Below, piece after piece: positions 11,377 through 21,672 of a stretch of 64,000 nucleotides of DNA. Numbering within the stretch: the stretch's first letter is position 1; each line of letters starts with the position of its first letter. The stretch covers positions 3,472,001 to 3,536,000 of the forward strand of contig NC_073642.1 in the NCBI RefSeq assembly GCF_029407905.1, written 5' to 3'. The stretch comes from Bubalus kerabau (lineage: Eukaryota; Chordata; Mammalia; Artiodactyla; Bovidae). The notes beneath the pieces are model-generated. The model did no database searches. It saw only the letters and a list, made by a program, of their open reading frames with translations, and was not told the DNA's origin. Position numbers and translations under genes: made by a program.

Positions 11377-11740
11377 AATGCCTATTTTAAGACTTATTTA
11401 AAAACTCACAAGACAGTATGGTATTGAAGAAGGGATAGACACAGGTATGGAAAATAATAGAAATCTAAAAATAGACACACAACAAATAGGAGCAACTGAT
11501 TTTCAACAAAGGTTTAACAAAGGTTTTCAACAATTTAGTGGAGAAAAGACAAACTGTCCACAAACAGTTCCTGAATAACTGGCCAGCTACATGCAGAAAA
11601 ACACAGTTTGATGTAAACATCACACATTACACAAAATTCTACACAAAACAGATTGTGTCTAAAGGTGAGATGCTACACTATAAATCTTTTAGGAGAAAAC
11701 AAAGGTGAAAACTCTGTGATAAGGCACATCTTAAGTGTGA
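11377..11740 (+). mobile_element. Old L1 ORF2 fragment right of BovB copy A
   Basis: It resumes with L1 ORF2-like sequence (CAAGACAGTATGGTATTGAA, then CAACTGATTTTCAACAAAGG, then TCTTTTAGGAGAAAACAAAG). Relative to a typical L1, part of ORF2 is missing between 7974 and 11377, so there was an internal deletion apart from the BovB insertion. Confidence 0.65.
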
Positions 11741-12259
11741 TACCTACATGATCCATAAAGCATGACCCATAAAGGCTGGACTTTCTCATCCCCTGGAGAA
11801 GATGTTCCAAAGAAGAGTCACTCTGGAAGAGCCTGTGGGAAGAGACTCATCCTCTACATGGGGGGATTTCAGTCAAGAGGTGAGGAATGACAACCCAAGT
11901 GCTGCTGGGGCATTAATGAGATAACACGTGCTGTTTTGGGAATGCCAATGCCGAATGGACAGCTGCCCTCACTCCATGAGAGCTCATGAGACACTCTGAT
12001 ACTGCTGGCTGGACAGTAGCTCAGGAAAAAGCTGGTTGAACTCTGCATTATAAAGCTCAGAAGTGTTCCTGAGAAGTCCCAGCAAATCCCACATCTTCCA
12101 AGACAATAAGAAACACAACACAGGTATAAACAGAGGTGAAGAACAAAGGCCCACCTCACAGCAAGTGCCAGAAATGGAAGGCATTCCTTCCTGCTCCTCT
12201 CTGGGGCTGGGGGGTGTGGGGTTTGCCTTGGCAAAGCAGGCTCCCTAACATCCACCTAC
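11741..12259. other. Unassigned intron sequence before window exon 11 donor
   Basis: Intron sequence downstream (minus sense) of window exon 11. I recognise no repeat. Overlapping short ORFs on both strands show no known motif. Confidence 0.4.
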
Positions 12260-12444
12260 CTGGGATTCAGCATTCAGGGTGATGACTTCCTCGTCATGGT
12301 CCAGAAGTTTGCAGGCATGAGCGATGTTAACGGCCGTTTCCTGTTTGTCGCCGGTGAGAACCCAAATCTGCAGACCTGCTTGACGCAGTTTAGCAATGGT
12401 TTCGGGGACTCCATCCTGCAGGCGGTCTTCAATCCCCGTGGCAC
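12260..12444 (-). CDS. ATP10A: ATP10A window exon 11 (GIEDRLQ and TGDK motifs)
   Basis: 185 nt (62 codons with the split Gly). It encodes GATGIEDRLQDGVPETI, then LQIWVLTGDKQETAVNIA, then HACKLLDHDEEVITLNAESQ. TGDK (the GDK codons lie around 12352-12344) is the P-domain motif that helps bind the phosphate of ATP, and it is intact. The acceptor is GCAG before 12444 and the donor is GTAGG from 12259. It ends in phase 0. Confidence 0.96.
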
Positions 12445-13150
12445 CTGCTCAAAGGTACCAGTGTAGGTGAGGCCCTGCTTCCGGGCCCCTGCCCTGACCA
12501 GCATGAATACTACACTCCAGCTCAGCAGAGGTGCTGGCCCCGCCCTGCAGACTGGACCCTGCTGAGGTCCATCTTCTCTGGAAGCACTGGGGTGATTCCT
12601 CATTCAGGATATGGGGGTACCTTCACCAACTCTTGACTCCATACAGTAGGGACAGCTGGGAGCACTAAACATTAATTCTCTGGACACTGAACAGAACACC
12701 TCCAAGGCTTCCTAACATAAAGTAAACTTATAACTTACAGATAGCTTGGAAATAAAGCTTGTGGGGAGATGGTGAGAATGACCATACCCAGAGGGATGAA
12801 AAGTTTTCAAGCTTATCCATCCTGCAGAAAGCTTCTGTTAAATGAGCCCACAGTGATGGCTCTGAACAGTGCTTACCATTAGCTGTTAAAACAGACCACA
12901 GAGGCCCATTATTTCTTGAAAGCAACATTATCCTGAATATGCTTTTTCCACAAACACAAAAATTAAGGAGCAGATTTTTCCTGTGCAAGTCTCAGAATTT
13001 TACGAAAAATATACCACTTAGTGCAGAAAAGTGTCCTCTAGGCCAGCCTGGTTTTCCTGATTCCAGCTTGGTGAGATGGTCTCCATCTTTCTTTTAGAAG
13101 TGCAGCATTACCCGAGGCCTCCTTGTCAGCCTTGCCTTTCTCTTTTATGC
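12445..13150. other. Unassigned intron sequence
   Basis: Intron between window exons 10 and 11. The acceptor region next to 12444 reads TTTGAGCAG. I recognise no repeat in this part. Confidence 0.4.
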
Positions 13151-13179
13151 ATGCTGTTCCCTGTACTGGGATGCTGCTA

Positions 13180-13400
13180 TGGACTGAAATGTTTGTGTCC
13201 CTCCTAAAAGTCCATAGGTTGATGCTCTAATCCCCAGGGTAATGGCATTAGCAGCTGGGGCCTTTGGGAGGCAATTAGGTCATGAGAGTGAGCCCTCATG
13301 AATGGGATTAGTACCTTTATATTAAAAGATATGAGAGAGTTGACTTTTATGTATAAAAGGCAGCCCTGTCTGAGTCCAACAGTTTCTGATTGTTCCTGGG
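13180..13400 (+). mobile_element. MLT1-like (ERVL-MaLR) LTR fragment
   Basis: Sense-strand MaLR LTR pattern: CTATGGACTGAAATGTTTGT, then GGGGCCTTTGGGAGGCAATT, then GTGAGCCCTCATGAATGGGA, with TATAAAAGGC near 13352. An ancient mammalian insertion, truncated at its 3' end. Confidence 0.75.
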
Positions 13401-13602
13401 ATGGAGGGACCATTTTAAGCATCAGTTGTTGAGAAAGCTTGCTTCTTATCTCTATTTTTGGTGGGAAAGCAGGGTTTTAGGGGAGGAAAGTCTGACATGG
13501 TGCCCAGAAAGGTGGCACAGGGAATGACCCAAAAACTGACCAGAGAGGACAATGTTCAATGGAGCATAGCCCCGCCTGGGGGGTGTGCTAATGTCAGACC
13601 AG

Positions 13603-13818
13603 TTGGTTTGTTGTTTAGTCACTAAGTCATGTCTGACTCTGTTGCAGCCCTCTGGACTGTAGCCCACCAGGCTCCTCTGTCCATGGGATTTCCCAGGCAA
13701 GAATACTGGAGTGGGTTGTCACTTCCTTCTCCAGGGGATCTTCTAGACCCACAGATCCAACCTAGGTCTCCTGCATTGCAGGTGGATTTTTTATTGCTGG
13801 GCCACAAGGGAAGCCCAG
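13603..13818 (-). mobile_element. Bov-tA SINE
   Basis: Complete SINE in minus orientation (Bov-A body, then the tRNA-like head complement ending GGGAAGCCCA). An 11-bp perfect target-site duplication, TGTCAGACCAG, lies at 13592-13602 and 13819-13829. It sits 139 bases from window exon 10. Confidence 0.92.
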
Positions 13819-13957
13819 TGTCAGACCAGCAGGGTACTTAATGAAGACCAGTGTGTGCAGAGCTGCTGTGGACTAGAGCCAGGGTACCTCTCTGCCCGGG
13901 ATGCTGCAAACTCCACCCCGCCCTACAGGATACCAGCCGGCTCGAGAACATAATTAC

Positions 13958-14084
13958 CCAACAAATGCAGATTCGTCTCCAGGCGAATGGCGGACTGAAA
14001 GAGGAGCTCCTCCCGATTGTCCACGGCAGATTCTGCTTCCAAGTGGCTCTGCAGCCAACAGGCATACTCTTCCTTACTCAGAAC
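13958..14084 (-). CDS. ATP10A: ATP10A window exon 10 (N/P-domain junction)
   Basis: 127 nt, 42 codons plus G. The peptide VLSKEEYACWLQSHLEAES continues to LLFQSAIRLETNLHLL, the helical stretch before the G-ATGIEDRLQ motif. The acceptor CAG precedes 14084. The donor is TTGG|GTAATT, with the intron starting at 13957. I placed the boundary so that the split Gly codon is completed by the next exon. Confidence 0.94.
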
Positions 14085-14161
14085 CTGGGTGAGACCTGCT
14101 GATGAGCGCATGGGCCGCGCTCCGCTGCTGGCTCTGCCCCTCTGTGGAGCTGCCTACTCAC
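14085..14161 (-). other. ATP10A: 77-nt intron of ATP10A
   Basis: This lies between window exons 9 and 10. It starts GTGAGTAGG and ends CACCCAG. At 77 nt it is close to the lower size limit for mammalian introns, while the two flanking introns are about 11 kb and 1.5 kb. It contains no repeat. Confidence 0.9.
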
Positions 14162-14265
14162 CCTCTTGGCAATGCACAAGGTGCGCAGGCCCTCCACCGC
14201 ATACAAGTTGAGGTAATCCTGGGTCTTGCTGCGGATCTTCATTTGATGCCTCCCTCTAGCGTCAT
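14162..14265 (-). CDS. ATP10A: ATP10A window exon 9 (N-domain)
   Basis: 104 nt (35 codons with the split Asp). The peptide is DDARGRHQMKIRSKTQDYLN then LYAVEGLRTLCIAKR. GLRTLCIAKR is the conserved P4-ATPase motif near the end of the N-domain. The acceptor is TTAG at 14270-14266. The donor GTGAG starts at 14161. It follows an 11-kb intron and precedes a 77-nt intron. Confidence 0.95.
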
Positions 14266-14475
14266 CTAAGTTGGAAGTAGGAGAAGAAAAAAAAAAAATG
14301 AGTGAGAACAGAGCCCAGTGGAATGCCCTGGTTCCCTTAGATGCCAGGCCTGCTGAAATCAGTCTGCAGTGATGGTCACTGCTGAGGTTTCCACAGCTGA
14401 GAGCTCAGCACCATCAGGGTCTAGTTGGGAACTCTTCCCAACCAGGGAGAGAAAAGAGCTGCATTTTCAAGTCTG
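14266..14475. other. Intron sequence upstream of window exon 9
   Basis: It contains the acceptor and a poly-A run on the plus strand at 14286-14298, read as a T tract in the minus sense close to the acceptor. I see nothing else. Confidence 0.5.
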
Positions 14476-14595
14476 AATGGCAGCCCACTCCAGTATTCTT
14501 GCCTGGAGAATCCCACAAACAGAGGAGACTGGTGGGCTACCATCCATGGGGTCGCAAAGAGTCGGACATCACTGAGCAACTAACAGAACACAACA
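14476..14595 (+). mobile_element. Bov-A SINE fragment
   Basis: The Bov-A body only (CACTCCAGTATTCTTGCCTG to CACTGAGCAACTAACAGAAC), with no tRNA-like head. It ends in an A/C-rich tail. Confidence 0.8.
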
Positions 14596-14624
14596 CCACA
14601 AAACAACCAAGCTCAGAGAGACAG

Positions 14625-14825
14625 CAAGCAGAAAGCTGGTTGCCAGGGGCTGGGGGAGCAGGGGAGGAAGGAGCTATACAGAGCTTCAGTTTTGCAAGAT
14701 GAAAATTCCTGGAGATCTGCTGCACACCAATGCAAATACACTCAACACTATTGAACTGTACACTCAAAACTGGTTAAGATGGTAAACTAATGTTATGTTG
14801 TTTTCTTTAACCATAATTTTGAAAA
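14625..14825 (+). mobile_element. L1M-type 3' UTR fragment
   Basis: The pattern GCTGGTTGCCAGGGGCTGGG, then TTCAGTTTTGCAAGATGAAA, then CTATTGAACTGTACACTCAA, then TGGTTAAGATGGTAAACTAA matches the 3' UTR of old mammalian L1 elements. Confidence 0.65.
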
Positions 14826-15340
14826 AGGTATGAAATTAGCTATCAGCTAGTAAGAGATTTCCAAACATTCACCCTTTCCTGTTTTCTGTAGATCCAGGTG
14901 TAGAACAGACCTGGCTGTTTATTACCAGACTGCAGAAGTGCTAACCCTGAGCCTTACCACTGTGGAATCCATGGCAAAGTGACATACACCTTCTTAACTC
15001 CAATGTGTTCTTGGGTTAATAACTGTTTGTGAGAAGTCAGAAGACGCTTTAGTTTGTGCGTGATAAAAGTATGAGTGTGTTTTGGAGTCAGTGGCCCTCC
15101 CCATTCTGTCTCACTGTAGCTGGCTGCAAGTGGAATGCTGGCCAGAATTTTGTTCCAATTAATTAGGCAGGAATGTCACAGGAGTAACCTTTCATTATGA
15201 TTTACTCCAACAACCTCCAGTAAGAGGTGCCCAGAAAACATGTGCACCATTAGATTTAGCAAGCACCTGTTTTACTACTAGTCAATAGTATACACGTTCA
15301 ATATAGAACTTAAAGTTAGACGTTATTTTAAAAACAACCT
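14826..15340. other. Unassigned intron sequence
   Basis: I recognise no repeat, exon or conserved motif in this stretch. Confidence 0.4.
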
Positions 15341-15343
15341 CGT

Positions 15344-17054
15344 CAGACTTCTGGTTCAAGATGGCAGAGTAGAAGGATGTGTGCTCATCTCCTCCTGTGA
15401 GAGCACCCAAATTGCAACTAGCTGTTGAACAACCATTGACAGGAGGATACTGGAACCTGCTAAAATAAGATACCCCACATCCAAATACAAAGAAGAAAGT
15501 GCAGTGAGATGGGAGGAAAGGCACAATCACAATAAAATCAAATCCCATACCTGCCAGATGGGTGACCCACAAACTAGAGAACAATAATATCATAGAAGTT
15601 CTCTCACTGCTGTGAAGGTTCTGAACCCTACATCAGGTTTCCCAGCCTGGGGATCTGAAAAAGGGACTGGGGATCCCCATGGAATCTGACCTTGGAGGCC
15701 AGCGGGATTTGACTATAGGACTTGCATAGGACTGGGGGAAACAGAGACTGCAGTCTTAGAGGGCACAAGCAGAATCTTGCATGCACCAAGACACAGGGGA
15801 AAGGAGCAGTGACCCCAACTACATGCTAGTGTTGGAGGGTCTTCTGTGGAGGCAGGAGTCAGCAGGGGCTCCCCACAGGGCTGGGGGCACCAGCAGCATC
15901 AGGCCAGGAAGGGCACCCTTGGCGTAAACCCTCTTGGAGTTCTCCCTACCATGGAGCCTGTAAAGAGGGCTGGGTTACCTCAGGCCAAACAACTACCAGG
16001 GAGGGAGTGAAACCCCACCCATCAGCAGATATTTGGATGGCAGCTTAGAGCAAGGGCCTGCCCACCAGAGCAAGACCCAGTTTTTCCCACCACCAGTCCC
16101 TCCCAACAGGAAGCTCACACAAGCCTCAGCCTCCTCCATCAGAGGGCAGACAGAAGAAGCAAGAAGCACAGAACCACAGTAACTGAAACAAAAACCACAT
16201 CACAGAAAGTTAATCAGCATGAAAAAGCAGAGTTATATCCCAGATGAAGGGACAAGATAAAACCCCAGAAAAACAACTAAATAAAGTGGAGATAGGCAAC
16301 CTTCCAGAAAAAGAATTCAGAGTAATGATAGTGAAGATGATGCAGGATCTCAAAGATCGAGCAGATGGAAGAAATGTTACCAAACACTTAGAAGAACTAA
16401 AGAATATACAAACAGGGATGAATAATATGCTAGAAGGAATCAAGAGCAGAATAAGAGGCAGAAGAATAGAAAAATGACCTGGAGGAAAGAATGGTGGAAA
16501 ACACTGTCACAGAACAGAATATAGAAAAAAGAATGACAAAAAAAAAATATGTAGACCACCTAAGAGACCTCTGAGACAGCATTAAATGTGCCAACATTTG
16601 CAGTATAGGGGGTCCCAGTAGGAGAAGAGAAAAAGGACCTGAGAAAATATTTAAAGAGGTAATAGCTGAAAATGTCCCTAACATGGGAAAGGAAACAGTC
16701 AACCAAGTCCAGGAAGCACAGAGAGTCCCAGGAAGGATGAACCCAAGGATGAACACACTGAGATACACAGTAATCAAACTGACAAAAATTAAAGACAAAT
16801 ACAAAATATTAAATGCAATAGGGGAGAAATGACAAATAACGTTCAAGGGAACTCCCATTAAGATACCACCTGATTTCTGAACAGAAACTCTACAAGCCAG
16901 AAGGGAATCACATGATATATTTAAACTGATGAAAGGGAAGAACCTACTACCAAGAATACTCTACCCAGCAAGACTCTTATTCAGATTTGATGGGGAAACT
17001 GAAAACTTTCCAGACAAGCAAAAGTTAAGAGAATTTAGCACCAGCTTTATAACA
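15344..17054 (+). mobile_element. Artiodactyl L1 5' part, split by BovB
   Basis: It starts with the L1 5' UTR pattern (GACTTCTGGTTCAAGATGGC) and runs through an ORF1-like region (an open stretch at 16244-16477 with EIGNLPEKEFRVMIVKMMQD, as in L1 ORF1p). It then has the segment AGAATACTCTACCCAGCAAG to CAAAAGTTAAGAGAATTTAG. The element breaks at 17054 and resumes at 20506, on the other side of BovB copy B. Confidence 0.8.
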
Positions 17055-17692
17055 TGTTCAAGGAGCGGTAGCTGCAGGGGCGCAGGAGGGCCTAGAGGAG
17101 CTATTCCACGTTCAAGGTCAGGAGGGGTGGTGGTGAGAAGATACCCCTGGTCCAAGGTAAGGAGCAGCGGCTCCGCTTTGCTGGAGCAGCCATGAAGAGA
17201 TACCCCATGTCCAAGGTAAGAGAAACCCAAGTAAGATGGTAGGTGTTACAAGATGGCATCAGAGGGCAGACACACTGAAACCATAATCACAGAAAACTAG
17301 TCAATCTAATCACACTAGGACCACAGCCATGTCTAACTCAATGAAACTAAGCCATGCCCTGTGGGGCCACCCAAGATGGGTGGGTCATGGTGGAGAGGTC
17401 TGACAGAATGTAGTCCACTGGAGAAGGGAATGGCAAACCACTTCAGTATTCTTGCCTTGAGAACCCCATGAACAGTATGAAAAGGCAAAATCATAGGATA
17501 CTGAAAGAGGAACTCCCCAGGTCAGTTGGGGCCCAATATGCTACCAGAGATCAGTAGAGAAATAACTCCAGAAAGAATGAAGGGATGGAGCCAAAGCAAA
17601 AACAATACCCAGCTGTGGATGTGACTGGTGACAGAAGCAAGGCCTGATGCTGTAAAGAGCAATATTGCATAGGAACCTGGAATGTCAGGTCC

Positions 17693-18206
17693 ATGAATCA
17701 AGGCAAATTGGAAGTGGTCAAACAAGAAATGGCAAGAGTGAACATCAACATTCTAGGGATCAGCGAACTAAAATGGACTGGAATGGGTGAATTTAACTCA
17801 GATGACCATTATATCTACTACTGCAGGCAGGAATCCCTCAGAAGAAATGGAGTAGCCATCATGGTCAACAAAAGAGTCCAAAATGCAGTACTTGGATGCA
17901 ATCTCAATAACGACAAGAATGATCTCTGTTCGTTTCCAAAGCAAACCATTCAATATTACAGTAATCCAAGTCTATGCCCCAACGAGTAACGCTGAAGAAG
18001 CTGAAGTTGAACGGTTCTATGAAGACTTACAAGACCTTTTAGAACTAACACCCAAAAAAGATGTCCTTTTCATTATAGGGGACTGGAATGCAAAAGTAGG
18101 AAGTCAAGAAATACCTGGGGTAACAGGCAAATTCGGCCTTGGAATACGGAATGAAAGCAGGGCAAAGACTAATAAGAGTTTTGCCAAGAAAACGCACTGG
18201 TCATAG
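17693..18206 (+). pseudogene. BovB endonuclease-domain remnant (copy B)
   Basis: Two overlapping frames (17693-17989 and 17883-18206) together cover the AP-endonuclease-like domain: KLEVVKQEMARVNINILGIS, SELKWTGMGEFNSDDHYIYY, then LFIIGDWNAKVGSQE. GDWNAKVG is the conserved endonuclease motif. The frame change near 17925 disables it. Confidence 0.85.
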
Positions 18207-18634
18207 CAAACATCCTCTTCCACAAACACAAGAGAAGACTCTACACATGGACATCACCAGATGGTCAACACCGAAATCAGACTGATTATATTCTTTGCAG
18301 CCAAAGATGGAGAAGCTCTATACAGTCAGAAAAAAAAAGACCAGGAGCTGACTGTGGCTCAGACCATGAACTCCTTATTGCCAAATTCAGACTGAAATTG
18401 AAGAAAGTAGGGAAAACCACTAGACCATTCAGGTATGACCTAAATCAAATCCCTTATGATTATACAGTGGAAGTGAGAAATAGATTTAAGGGCCTAGATC
18501 TGATAGAGAGAGTGCCTGATGAACTATGGAATGAGGTTCGTGACATTGTATAGGAGACAGGGATCAAGATCATTCCCATAGAAAAGAAATGCAAAAAAGC
18601 AAAATGGCTGTCTGGGGAGGCCTTACAAATAGCT

Positions 18635-19909
18635 GTGAAAAGAAGAGAAGCGAAAAGCAAAGGAGAAAAGGAAAGATATAAACATCTGAATGCATTGTTC
18701 CAAAGAATAGCAAGAAGAGATAAGAAAGCCTTCTTCAGCGATCAATGCAATGAAATAGAGGAAAATAATAGAATGGGAAAGACTAGAGATCTCTTCAAGA
18801 AAATTAGAGATACCAAGGGAACATTTCATGCAAAGATGGGCTCGATAAAGGACAGAAATGGTATGGACCTAACAGAAGCAGAAGATATTAAGAAGAGGTG
18901 GCAAGAATACACAGAAGAACTGTACAAAAAAGATCTTCACGACCAAGATAATCACGATGGTATGATCACTCACCTAGAGCCAGACATCCTGGAATGTGAA
19001 GTCAAGTGGGCCTTAGAAAGCATCACTACAAACAAAGCTAGGGGAGGTGATGGAATTCCAGTTGAGCTATTCCAAATCCTGAAAGATGATGCTGTGAAAG
19101 TGCTGCACTCAATATGCCAGCAAATTTGGAAAACTCAGCAGTGGCCAGAGGACCGGAAAAGGTCAGTTTGCATTCCAATCCCAAAGAAAGGCAATGCCAA
19201 AGAATGCTCAGACTACCACACAATTGCACTCATCTCACACGCTAGTAAAGTAATGCTCAAAATTCTCCAAGCCAGGCTTTAGCAATACATGAACCATGAA
19301 CTTCCTGATGTGCAAGCTGGTTTTAGAAAAGGCAGAGGAACCAGAGATCAAATTGCCAACATGCGCTGGATCATGGAAAAAGCAAGCGAGTTCCAGAAAA
19401 ACATATATTTCTGTGTGGATCACAATAAACTGTGGAAAACTCTGAAAGAGATGGGAATACCAGACCACCTGACCTGCCTCTTGAGAAATCTGTACACAGG
19501 TCAGGAAGCAACAGTTAGAACTGGACATGAAACAACAGACTGGTTCCAAATAGGAAAAGGAGTACGTCAAGGCTGTATATTATCACCCTGCTTATTTAAC
19601 TTCTATGCAGAGTACATCATGAGAAACGCCGGACTGGAAGAAACACAAGCTGGAATCAAGATTGCTGGGAGAAATATCAATAACCTCAGATATGCAGATG
19701 ACACCACCCTTATGGCAGAAAGTGAAGAGGAACTCAAAAGCCTCTTGATGAAAGTGAAAGTGGAGAGTGAAAAAGTTGGCTTAAAGCTCAACATTCAGAA
19801 AACAAATATCACGGCATCCAGTCCCATCACTTCATGGGAAATAGATGGGGAAACAGTGGAAAGTGTCAGACTTTATTTTTGGGGGCTCCAAAATCACTGC
19901 AGATGGTGA
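18635..19909 (+). pseudogene. BovB reverse-transcriptase remnant (copy B), motif A deleted
   Basis: An open stretch at 18635-19282 (EVKWALESITTNKARGGDGI, then KRSVCIPIPKKGNAKECSDY) ends at TAG where other copies read CAG. It continues at 19289-19909 through RKGRGTRDQIANMRWIMEKA and INNLRYADDTTLMAESEEEL. The residues corresponding to FIDYAKAFDC in copies A and D are absent, so the first catalytic aspartate of the RT is lost while YADD remains. Confidence 0.88.
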
Positions 19910-20505
19910 CTGCAGCCATGAAATTAAAAGACGCTTACTCCTTGGAAGGAAAGTTATGACCAACTTATATTCAAAAGCAGAGACATAACTTTGCCAGCAT
20001 ATTCAAAAGCATATTCAAAAGCAGAGACATAACTTTGCCAACAAAGGTCCGGCTAGTCAAGGCTATGGTTTTTCCTGTGGTCATGTATGGATGTGAGAGT
20101 TGGACTGTGAAGAAGGCTGAGCACTGAAGAATTGATGCTTTTGAACTGTGGTGCTGGAGAAGATTCTTGAAAGTCCCTTGGACTGCAGGGAGATCCAACC
20201 AATCCATTCTGAAGGAGATCAGCTCTTGGATTTCTTTGGAGGGAATGACGCTAAAGCTGAAACTCCAGTACTTTGGCCACTTCATGGGAAGAGTTGACTC
20301 ATTGGAAAAGACTCTGATGCTGGGAGGGATTGGGGGCAGGAGGAGAAGGGGAGGACAGAGGATGAGATGGCTGGATGGCATCACTGACTCGATGGACGTG
20401 AGTCTGAGGGAACTCCAGAAGTTGGTGATGGACAGGGAGGCCTGGGATGCTGCGATTCATGGGGTTGCAAAGAGTGGGACACAACTGAGCGACTGAACTG
20501 AACTC

Positions 20506-20710
20506 ATAATAAATGCTAAAAGAACTTCTCTATGCAGCAAACACAGGACATGGAAAAGACCTACACAAAATAAATCCAAAACAATTAAGAAAATGCTAAT
20601 AAGATCATACATATTAAATTAAATTATTAAAATTAAATTAAATTTTCTTAAATGTAAATGGATTAAATGTACCAACCAAAAGACACAGACTGGCTGGGCA
20701 GATGAAAACT
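20506..20710 (+). mobile_element. L1 continuation after BovB copy B
   Basis: It resumes the L1 broken at 17054: AATGCTAAAAGAACTTCTCT, then CCAAAACAATTAAGAAAATG, then TAAATGTAAATGGATTAAAT, then CAAAAGACACAGACTGGCTG, which is the start of the L1 ORF2 region. The element then diverges and is truncated. Confidence 0.8.
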
Positions 20711-20817
20711 TGTATGTACATGCATGCACTTATCATATCACTCTGTTTGATCCCCCAAACTGTACGTAATTATTTTATATTGTTAAGTTAATCATGTTTA
20801 TATTGTTAAGTTAATAA

Positions 20818-20857
20818 TTTCAATAAATATATATATTAAGAAAAAATTAAAATAAAA
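20818..20857 (+). repeat. 40-bp A/T-rich block, first of two identical copies
   Basis: It begins TTTCAATAAATATATATATT and is identical over 40 bases to 21621-21660, about 0.8 kb away. The sequences on either side differ. Probably the same type of L1 tail twice. Confidence 0.8.
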
Positions 20858-21029
20858 TAAAAATTTTTTGTCTGGCTATTGAATGTGATAACTAATAAAC
20901 ATCTTTCACTGTTGTGATCAAGTAACTCTCTCACTTAACACCATTGGATCATAATTGGTCAACAGAAAAATAATAGAACTCGATATCACCAAAACTATCA
21001 TTTAATAGAAAAACCTGTAATCACTTTTT

Positions 21030-21170
21030 AAAATCCAGATGCATATCAGAATTATCTGGAAATTTTTCAAAAAATACAAATGGTCAGGTATTGCTTTTTT
21101 TTTTTTTTTTTTTCCTCCAGAGCTCCAGATATGTTTCTAGTGAGCAGTCATGTTTAAAAACAACTTGGCT
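21030..21170 (+). mobile_element. MER5-like hAT DNA transposon fragment
   Basis: The pattern ATGCATATCAGAATTATCTG, then a poly-T expansion (about 21095-21113), then CTCCAGATATGTTTCTAGTG and CATGTTTAAAAACAACTTGG resembles MER5. Family assignment is from memory of the consensus. Confidence 0.45.
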
Positions 21171-21439
21171 ATACGATGATATTTTACTTTTATCCAGTTT
21201 GTTTGACTGTTTCTATTTCATATTCATTGCTTCCATTTCATTTAGTTTATGTTTTCCAATTTCTCCATCTCTTCTTCTTTTTGTGTGTTCTTTTCAGGCC
21301 TTTATCAAGCATAGTAGAAAAGCTTTTGTATACATATATATAAATAATATGTATAATATACATATTATAGAAAACTTCAAATTTTTGCCTAAAAAATGTA
21401 CGACATTTTGATTTCACTTGTTTGACTTAGTATGAATAG

Positions 21440-21672
21440 AATGCTAGATTTCTAATTAAAAAAAAATAGATATGCAACAAACAACAAAGGTTTACTGTAT
21501 AGCACAGGGAACTATAGTCAATATCTTATAATACCTATAATGGAAAATAATTTCAAAGATAATATATGTGTATAACTGAATCACCTTGCTGTGCACTTGA
21601 AACACTGTAATTCAACTATATTTCAATAAATATATATATTAAGAAAAAATTAAAATAAAAAAATAAAAAGAA
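21440..21672 (+). mobile_element. L1 3' tail
   Basis: The artiodactyl L1 tail pattern is present: TTTACTGTATAGCACAGGGA, then GTATAACTGAATCACCTTGC, then CACTTGAAACACTGTAATTC, ending in the A-rich tract that includes the second 40-bp block (21621-21660). Confidence 0.75.

Larger units (their letters stand above)
17055..20505 (+). mobile_element. BovB (RTE) LINE, near full length, copy B
   Basis: A 3.45-kb sense-strand BovB from the 5' region (CAAGGAGCGG at about 17060) to the 3' end ACAACTGAGCGACTGAACTG. The flanking hexamers ATAACA (17049-17054) and ATAATA (20506-20511) may be a short, diverged target duplication. Endonuclease remnants lie at 17693-18206 and RT at 18635-19909 with YADD intact (near 19690). 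Defects are a frameshift near 17925, a stop at 19280-19282, a 30-nt in-frame deletion at RT motif A (about 19414) and a 44-bp duplication near 20000. Antisense to ATP10A. Confidence 0.93.
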
